A stretch of DNA of 64,000 bases from Sphingomonas sp. FARSPH. Its GTDB lineage: Bacteria > Pseudomonadota > Alphaproteobacteria > Sphingomonadales > Sphingomonadaceae. The DNA is taken from NCBI RefSeq assembly GCF_003355005.1, contig NZ_CP029985.1:186001-250000 (forward strand). Reading direction: 5' to 3'. Positions 59,257 to 64,000 of this stretch are shown here, in pieces (the stretch's first letter is position 1; the number at the start of each line of letters is the position of its first letter). The notes beneath the pieces were generated by a model. That model was not told the origin of the DNA and ran no database searches. It was given only the letters and a program-made list of their open reading frames with translations. The translations under genes were made by a program, and so were the position numbers.

Positions 59257-59483
59257 GCCGGCTGACATCGCGCATCGCCGAAATGGCGGCAATCTTCATG
59301 GTCGGCGACGGGCTGGTCGGCCTCGTCCAGCCGCGCCGCCACGTCGATCTATGGAAGGATCGGGCATTCGGCGCGGAAAAGGCGGTCGCGCCCTTCGTCG
59401 ACCGGCCCGGCCGACGCCGCCTCTACGCGCTCGCGCAGATCGCGGGCGGCCTCCTCCTCGCCAGCCGGCAGCGCGCGCGATGA
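59253..59483 (+). CDS. Small hypothetical protein
   Basis: 76 residues from ATG 59253, overlapping the M1 peptidase stop (ATGA) and the next start by four bases. Sequence includes IAEMAAIFMVGDGLVGLVQP and YALAQIAGGLLLAS, two weakly hydrophobic segments flanking a polar middle. I do not recognise a family. Start and stop coupling on both sides supports that it is translated. Confidence 0.65.
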   Translation: MSRLTSRIAEMAAIFMVGDGLVGLVQPRRHVDLWKDRAFGAEKAVAPFVDRPGRRRLYALAQIAGGLLLASRQRAR

Positions 59484-60061
59484 TCCACGCCACCGCCCTT
59501 CCCGCGCTCGCCGTCCTCGCGACCGGCTTTTTCATATTCGCCGCGCTCGTGCTCGCCGCGCGTTGGCGCCGGCGGGACGAGCCCGGAGCACGGCGCGATA
59601 CGCGTTCGCTCGCCGGGATCATCGTACAGAGTCTCGCCTTCGCGGTCACCGCGACCGGCCCGGTCGCGGTGACGCTGGACCCGCTCGGCGCGCCGGCGCT
59701 GATCCTTGCGGGGACGGTCGCGCTGCTGCTCGCCGCCGCGATCGGCCTGTTCGCCTGGGCGCGGCGGACGATGGGCCAAAACTGGAGCGTGGTTGCGCGG
59801 ATGCGTTCGGATCATGCGCTCGTCACCACCGGCCCGTTCGCACACGTCCGCCACCCGATCTATGTCGCGCTGGCACTGTTGCTCGTCGCACTCGGCCTCG
59901 GGCTCGGCCACACGCCGCGGCTCGTCGCCGGCCTGCCGCTCTACGCGCTCGGCACCTGGCTGCGCATCCGGGTCGAAGAGCGCCTGCTCGCCGTGCAGTT
60001 CGGCGCAGCCTACGACGTCTACGCCCGCCGCGTGAAACGCTTCGTGCCCGGCCTGTTCTGA
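59480..60061 (+). CDS. Membrane methyltransferase, isoprenylcysteine carboxylmethyltransferase family
   Basis: 193 residues from ATG 59480. Four or five hydrophobic helices, then the cofactor-site motifs GPFAHVRHPIYVAL (RHPxY) and RVEERLLAVQFGAAYDVYARRVKRFVPG, typical of ICMT-like methyltransferases that use S-adenosylmethionine at the membrane. Substrate unknown. ATGA overlap with the small gene before it. Confidence 0.82.
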   Translation: MIHATALPALAVLATGFFIFAALVLAARWRRRDEPGARRDTRSLAGIIVQSLAFAVTATGPVAVTLDPLGAPALILAGTVALLLAAAIGLFAWARRTMGQNWSVVARMRSDHALVTTGPFAHVRHPIYVALALLLVALGLGLGHTPRLVAGLPLYALGTWLRIRVEERLLAVQFGAAYDVYARRVKRFVPGLF

Positions 60062-60065
60062 CCGT

Positions 60066-60650
60066 TCAGTCCGGCGCGCGCAGCATCGACCACATGCGGG
60101 GGCCGTCGCGGCGGATCCGCCATTCGCCCGTGACGCGAAACCCCGCGCTCGCATAAAAGCCCAGGTTCCGCTCCAGCGCCGTCTCCAGATAGCAGGGCAA
60201 CCGGCCCGCGAACCGCGACAGCCCCGCGGTCAGCACCTGCCGCCCCAGCCCCCGCCCCTGCATCGCCGGATCGCATCCGGCGATGTGCAGGTACCAGAAA
60301 TCGCCCACGGGCATGTGCGCGTCGATCGCACTGCCCGCCGCCAGCGCGCGCGGCAACGCGCCGCCGATCGCGCCGATCAGCGGCACCGCGTGGCGCAACA
60401 TCTCGCCCCAGCCGACCTGCGCGCGTCCAGGCGCCCGCCATAGCGTCGCCGCCTCGCCCGCCGGCGTCACCAGCGCGGTGCCGCCGCGCAGATCGCTCGC
60501 GTAGAGCTGGCGGAACAACCGCTGCAGCCGTGCCGGTCGCACGACGGGATCGGGGAATATCCACGCGAACACCGGGTCGTCGCCAAACGCCCGCGCCAGC
60601 ATCGCCGCCACCACGGCGGCGTCGCCGCGCACGCCCAATCGCACCGTCAT
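60066..60650 (-). CDS. GNAT family N-acetyltransferase
   Basis: 194 residues. The acetyl-CoA-binding motif is PAMQGRGLGRQVLTAGL (Q/R-x-x-G-x-G/A), preceded by WYLHIAGCD and followed by CYLETALERNLGFYASAGFRVTGEWRI, which is the standard C-terminal GNAT sequence. Acceptor unknown. It lies 10 bases after the antiporter gene in the same direction. Confidence 0.88.
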   Translation of the reverse strand: MTVRLGVRGDAAVVAAMLARAFGDDPVFAWIFPDPVVRPARLQRLFRQLYASDLRGGTALVTPAGEAATLWRAPGRAQVGWGEMLRHAVPLIGAIGGALPRALAAGSAIDAHMPVGDFWYLHIAGCDPAMQGRGLGRQVLTAGLSRFAGRLPCYLETALERNLGFYASAGFRVTGEWRIRRDGPRMWSMLRAPD

Positions 60651-60660
60651 TGCTGAGCCT

Positions 60661-61767
60661 TTAAGGAATGACCGTCGTGAACAGATAGGCCGCGAAGATG
60701 ACGAGGTGGACCACCCCCTGCAACACCGTCGTGCGCCCCGTGCCCAGCGACACGGTCGCGACGAACAGCGACAGCGCGAGCAATGTCATGCCCTTCGCCC
60801 CGATGCCCAGTGCCAGCGGCAGGCCGAGGATCAGGCTGACCGCCGCCACCGCCGGTATGGTCAGCCCGATCGTCGCCAGCGCGGAGCCGAGCGCCAGGTT
60901 CAGGCTCGTCTGCAACCGGTTGCGCCGCGCCGCGCGGAACGCCGCCAGGCTTTCGGGTGCCAGCACCAGCGCCGCGATCACGATGCCGACGATGGCGAGC
61001 GGCAGGCCCGCGGATACGATCGCCGCCTCGACCCGGCTCGACAGCCCCTTGGCGAGCAGCACGACGCCGACCAGCGCGACCAGCAGCACGCCGAACGCGA
61101 TCCACGCGGTGCGATCGTCCGGCACGCTCGCATGATCCTCCGCGTCGTCATCTTCCGCGGCAAGGAAATAGTCGCGGTGGCGCACCGTCTGCACCAGCAC
61201 GAACGTGCCGTAGAGGACGATGCTGACCACCGCGACGAAGATCAGCTGCGCCGGGGCGTAGGTCGGCCCCGGCGCGCTGGTCACGTAATTGGGCAGGATC
61301 AGCGACAGCACGGACAGCGCCGCCAGCGTGCACAAGGCCGCGCTCGCCCCGCGCAGCGAGAAGCGCTGCTCGCCGTGCGCGACGCCCCCCGCCAGCAGGC
61401 AAAGGCCGATGATGCCGTTGAGGATGATCATGATCGCGGCGAACACCGTATCGCGCGCCAGGCTGGCCGCATCGCCCGCGTTGGACAGCATCAGGCTGAC
61501 GATCAGAGACACCTCGATCACGGTCACCGCCACCGCCAGCACGAGGGTGCCGAACGGCTCGCCGACGCGGTGCGCGACGACCTCGGCATGGTGCACCGCC
61601 GCGATCACCGCGCCGATCAGCACCCCCGCCGCCGCCGCGGTACCGAACGCCCCGCGCGAATAGAGCGACAGCGCGACGGCCACGATTGCCAGGACGGGGA
61701 AAGCCACCGTCCACGCCGGGATCAGGCCGCCTCCCCCCCTCTTGCCTGCACTCGTTTCGCCCGCCAC
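60661..61767 (-). CDS. Ca2+/H+ antiporter (ChaA/CAX family)
   Basis: 368-residue inner-membrane exchanger with about eleven hydrophobic helices. The two family repeats carry acidic residues in VAVTVIEVSLIVSLML and VLAPESLAAFRAARRNRLQTSLNLALGSALATIG. An acidic cytoplasmic loop (AAEDDDAEDHASVPDD) divides the halves, as in ChaA. It would export calcium or sodium. Confidence 0.9.
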   Translation of the reverse strand: MAGETSAGKRGGGGLIPAWTVAFPVLAIVAVALSLYSRGAFGTAAAAGVLIGAVIAAVHHAEVVAHRVGEPFGTLVLAVAVTVIEVSLIVSLMLSNAGDAASLARDTVFAAIMIILNGIIGLCLLAGGVAHGEQRFSLRGASAALCTLAALSVLSLILPNYVTSAPGPTYAPAQLIFVAVVSIVLYGTFVLVQTVRHRDYFLAAEDDDAEDHASVPDDRTAWIAFGVLLVALVGVVLLAKGLSSRVEAAIVSAGLPLAIVGIVIAALVLAPESLAAFRAARRNRLQTSLNLALGSALATIGLTIPAVAAVSLILGLPLALGIGAKGMTLLALSLFVATVSLGTGRTTVLQGVVHLVIFAAYLFTTVIP

Positions 61768-61826
61768 CGTCTCGTTCCCCTATCCGTGCCTGCGGGAGTA
61801 AAGCGCCGCGGCGGGCAAAAGCTCCC

Positions 61827-62363
61827 TCATCGGCCCAGCACGATCATCGTCGCTGGCGCGATGTTCTGCAGGACGTGCACCGCCATCGGCACGCCGACCG
61901 CGATCCAGAAGCCGCGCGGTCGCCACGTCGTGTAAAGTGTCGAGAAGATCAGGAACGGCCACCAGATCACCGCCCCCCACAGCGGCGCGAGCGATGAATG
62001 CAGCGCGCCCCAGATCAGCGCGCTGGCGATCACCGCCTGCCACGGGCCAAGGAAGCGACGGAGGATACCCAGCACGCCCGCCATCAGCAGCGTCTCGGTA
62101 ATCGGGCTGAACAGCGCGATCATCGCCCACAGCACCAGCGGCGGCGCCGCGCCCAGTTCCGGCCCCGCACCGCCCGGCGCCAGATGCGTCAGGACGAAGC
62201 CGATCAGGACGCTGCCGCCCAGCGCGACCACCCAGCCGGTCAGGATCGCCAGCCACGCCCGCCGGTCCTCGAACAGCGGGGCGGGCAGGAGGCGCAGCGG
62301 CCCGCGGCCGGCCCGCCATGCCGGACTCCGATCCGCCTCCACACCCCGCAGCATGTCCATCAT
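61827..62363 (-). CDS. CPBP-like intramembrane protease family membrane protein (degenerate motif 1)
   Basis: 178 residues from ATG 62363, preceded by GAGGAGA. About four to five hydrophobic helices. Motif 2-like WGALH and motif 3-like HVLQN fit the CPBP family, but motif 1 (EExxxR) reads TETLLMAG, so the catalytic glutamate pair and arginine are incomplete. It may be a non-proteolytic member. Convergence with this family is inference. Confidence 0.55.
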   Translation of the reverse strand: MMDMLRGVEADRSPAWRAGRGPLRLLPAPLFEDRRAWLAILTGWVVALGGSVLIGFVLTHLAPGGAGPELGAAPPLVLWAMIALFSPITETLLMAGVLGILRRFLGPWQAVIASALIWGALHSSLAPLWGAVIWWPFLIFSTLYTTWRPRGFWIAVGVPMAVHVLQNIAPATMIVLGR

Positions 62364-62433
62364 CGCCGTCTCCTCGTCGCCGCCGCTGTGGCGCACAACG
62401 CGTTAAGGACGGATGACGCCGCTTTCGTTCCCT

Positions 62434-64000
62434 TTAGGATACCAGCGCCGCGGTCCCGCACCGCGCGCCGGGCACCCGCACGTCGGCCTGCCCGACCCGG
62501 ATGCCCGCCACCTGCTGCACCTGGTCGAGCAGCCCGTCGAGCGCCGGCGTCGCGCCGGTCAGCGCGCCGAGCAACGGTGTCGTCAGCGGCGATGTCCCGA
62601 CGTCGATGCCGAGCACGTTGATCCGGATGTCCAGCCGTTGCATCAACGATGCGACCAGCCCCTGCGTCAGCGACGTCGCGTTGACCGTCTGCACCGCGCC
62701 GTTCGCGATGTCGGTGGGCGAGAAGGTCAGCCGCTGCCACCCCGTCCCGCCGAGCTGGATATCCGCCAGCCCGCGGATGCTGGTCAGCGGCACGCTCAGC
62801 AAGGTGGCGTATTGCGACGGCAACGGCGTCGACAGCGCGTAGAAGGCGGGGTCCGACACGGACGCGATCATCGCGCGCCCGGGCGATGCCTGCGCATCGA
62901 CGTCGACGGTCGCGCCGCCGCTGCCGCAGGTGATCGCCGCGAGCCGCGCGCTCGCGCCCGCGCCTTCGATGACCACCGGCAGCTCCGCCGCCGCCAGCCC
63001 GACGCCCAGCACGTCGACGCGCGCGGTGACGCCCAGCCGAACCTGCGCGGTACTGACGGTGACGGTGGCGTCATGCCCCACCTTGATCCACGGCGACGTG
63101 GCGGAGCGACTGCCGATCGCCATACGCACGTTGGTCGAAGCGAGCCCGGGCACCTGCACGCCGAGGCCGAGCGTGACCTGCCGGTCGCCGCCCGTCCCGA
63201 CCAGCGCCTCGCGCAGCAGCGCATCGGCCGCGACGCTCACCGCCGGCGGCGTGGCGCTGCTGCCCAGGTCGATCAGCCGGCGCACGTCGACCTGCGTCGG
63301 CGGCACCTTCAACGCGACCTGTCGCAACACCGCGCCCGCGCTCGACGACGAAGACGCATCGGCCATCGCGGTGATCAACGTCGGCAGATCGACGATCGAG
63401 GTCGCGGTCGAATCGAACGTCCCCAGGCTGACGCCGGCGCGCGTCTTCAACAGGCTGGACAGCGCCAGCACGTCGACGTTCGCCCCCACCAGGGCATTAT
63501 AATCGGCGACCGACAGGTTGAGGTTCACGCCCGCCAGCGACGACAGCAGCGCGCCCGGCACGCCGCCCTGCACACTGACGAGGCGCGACCCGATCGCGAT
63601 CGCTGCCTCGCCGGTCCGCGCCGCCGTCGCGGTCGCCTGCAGGTCCTGGAATCGTTTGCCGGTCAGCACGCCTGCGAAGAACAGCGGCACCCGCCGCCGC
63701 AGCACGACGCGCACCGCGGTCCGATCGGTCGCACTCGGCTGGAACCGCGCCGCCGGTGCGATGCTGCGGTCGGGCACGTAGCTGCCCGTCTGCGCGCTGG
63801 CCAGGCTGACGCCGTCCATCCCCTCCGCGGCGATCAGCTGCGCGGTCGCGGTCGTCGCATCGCCGCTGGTGACGCTCGCCAGCGCGGCACGGTCGGCTAG
63901 CCCCTGCAACTGCTGCCGGCGCATCACCATCGATCCGTAATCGACCGCGGTCGCCGCCCCGCCGAGGAAGATCGTGATCAGAAACACCGACAGGATCGAC
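62434..64000 (-). CDS. TadG-like envelope protein (partial, start beyond right edge)
   Basis: At least 522 residues; no start is needed inside the window because the reading frame stays open to the edge with SILSVFLITIFLGGAATAV, a TadE/TadG-like membrane segment, followed by YGSMVMRRQQLQGLADRAALA. The rest is a long periplasmic domain rich in Ala, Val, Thr and Ser with no cysteines except near the middle and end (CGSGG and ARCGTA). The internal GTG at 63987 is not the true start. Confidence 0.75.
   Translation of the reverse strand, partial: SILSVFLITIFLGGAATAVDYGSMVMRRQQLQGLADRAALASVTSGDATTATAQLIAAEGMDGVSLASAQTGSYVPDRSIAPAARFQPSATDRTAVRVVLRRRVPLFFAGVLTGKRFQDLQATATAARTGEAAIAIGSRLVSVQGGVPGALLSSLAGVNLNLSVADYNALVGANVDVLALSSLLKTRAGVSLGTFDSTATSIVDLPTLITAMADASSSSSAGAVLRQVALKVPPTQVDVRRLIDLGSSATPPAVSVAADALLREALVGTGGDRQVTLGLGVQVPGLASTNVRMAIGSRSATSPWIKVGHDATVTVSTAQVRLGVTARVDVLGVGLAAAELPVVIEGAGASARLAAITCGSGGATVDVDAQASPGRAMIASVSDPAFYALSTPLPSQYATLLSVPLTSIRGLADIQLGGTGWQRLTFSPTDIANGAVQTVNATSLTQGLVASLMQRLDIRINVLGIDVGTSPLTTPLLGALTGATPALDGLLDQVQQVAGIRVGQADVRVPGARCGTAALVS

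Overview
The window is a high-GC chromosomal segment of an alphaproteobacterium, most probably a Sphingomonas-like member of the Sphingomonadales. I infer this from an exosortase-A-associated gene set, two large TonB-dependent receptors, a complete gspC-N type II secretion operon, two-subunit glycyl-tRNA synthetase, Tad-type pseudopilin genes, and dispersed palindromic repeats of a kind I associate with this order. No phage, integrase, transposase, rRNA or CRISPR array is visible. The three tRNAs all encode CCA. I could run no database search, so family names rest on motifs and recall.

Layout. 1-4.5 kb: divergent exosortase-A-associated cluster (PLP decarboxylase cut by the left edge, AMP-dependent ligase, acyl carrier protein, two alpha/beta-hydrolase-like proteins). 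4.6-10.5 kb: trxB, a threonine aldolase-like enzyme, a TonB-dependent receptor and a TraB/GumN lipoprotein, all on the minus strand. 10.6-20.5 kb: glyQ, glyS, ppdK, then a molybdopterin oxidoreductase with mobA and fdhD. 20.5-24.1 kb: a small membrane protein and three overlapping Tad-like pseudopilin genes. 24.1-28.8 kb: tRNA-Met, a 2'-5' RNA ligase family protein, kup, an Lrp-type regulator divergent from ald, and a DUF3072 protein. 28.8-33.6 kb: a tightly coupled ccmC-D-E-F-G-H-I operon for cytochrome c maturation. 33.8-35.0 kb: a leucine-type amino acid dehydrogenase and tRNA-His. 35.1-46.6 kb: gspC to gspN. 46.7-52.1 kb: a 2-oxoglutarate oxygenase, a TonB-dependent receptor and its partner lipoprotein. 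52.5-55.5 kb: tRNA-Val, HU and Lon. 55.7-60.1 kb: two tandem M1 metallopeptidases and two small membrane proteins. 60.1-64 kb: GNAT acetyltransferase, Ca2+/H+ antiporter, CPBP-like membrane protein, and a TadG-like protein cut by the right edge.

The strongest unusual signals are: a 105-bp palindromic element sitting in frame inside glyS, followed by a low-GC patch in the same gene; a 33-bp unit repeated three times in the gspJ prepilin leader and once in gspG; a Pho-box-like site upstream of the lipoprotein/TonB-receptor pair, with a terminator-like hairpin between the two genes; a perfect hairpin covering the ribosome binding site of the DUF3072 gene; a perfect 36-bp inverted repeat separating glyQ from glyS; and an exosortase-associated hydrolase with cysteine at the nucleophile position. 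None of these shows a wholly new system on its own. The pseudopilin leader repeats, the in-frame glyS element and the putative phosphate-responsive receptor locus are the best candidates for follow-up.
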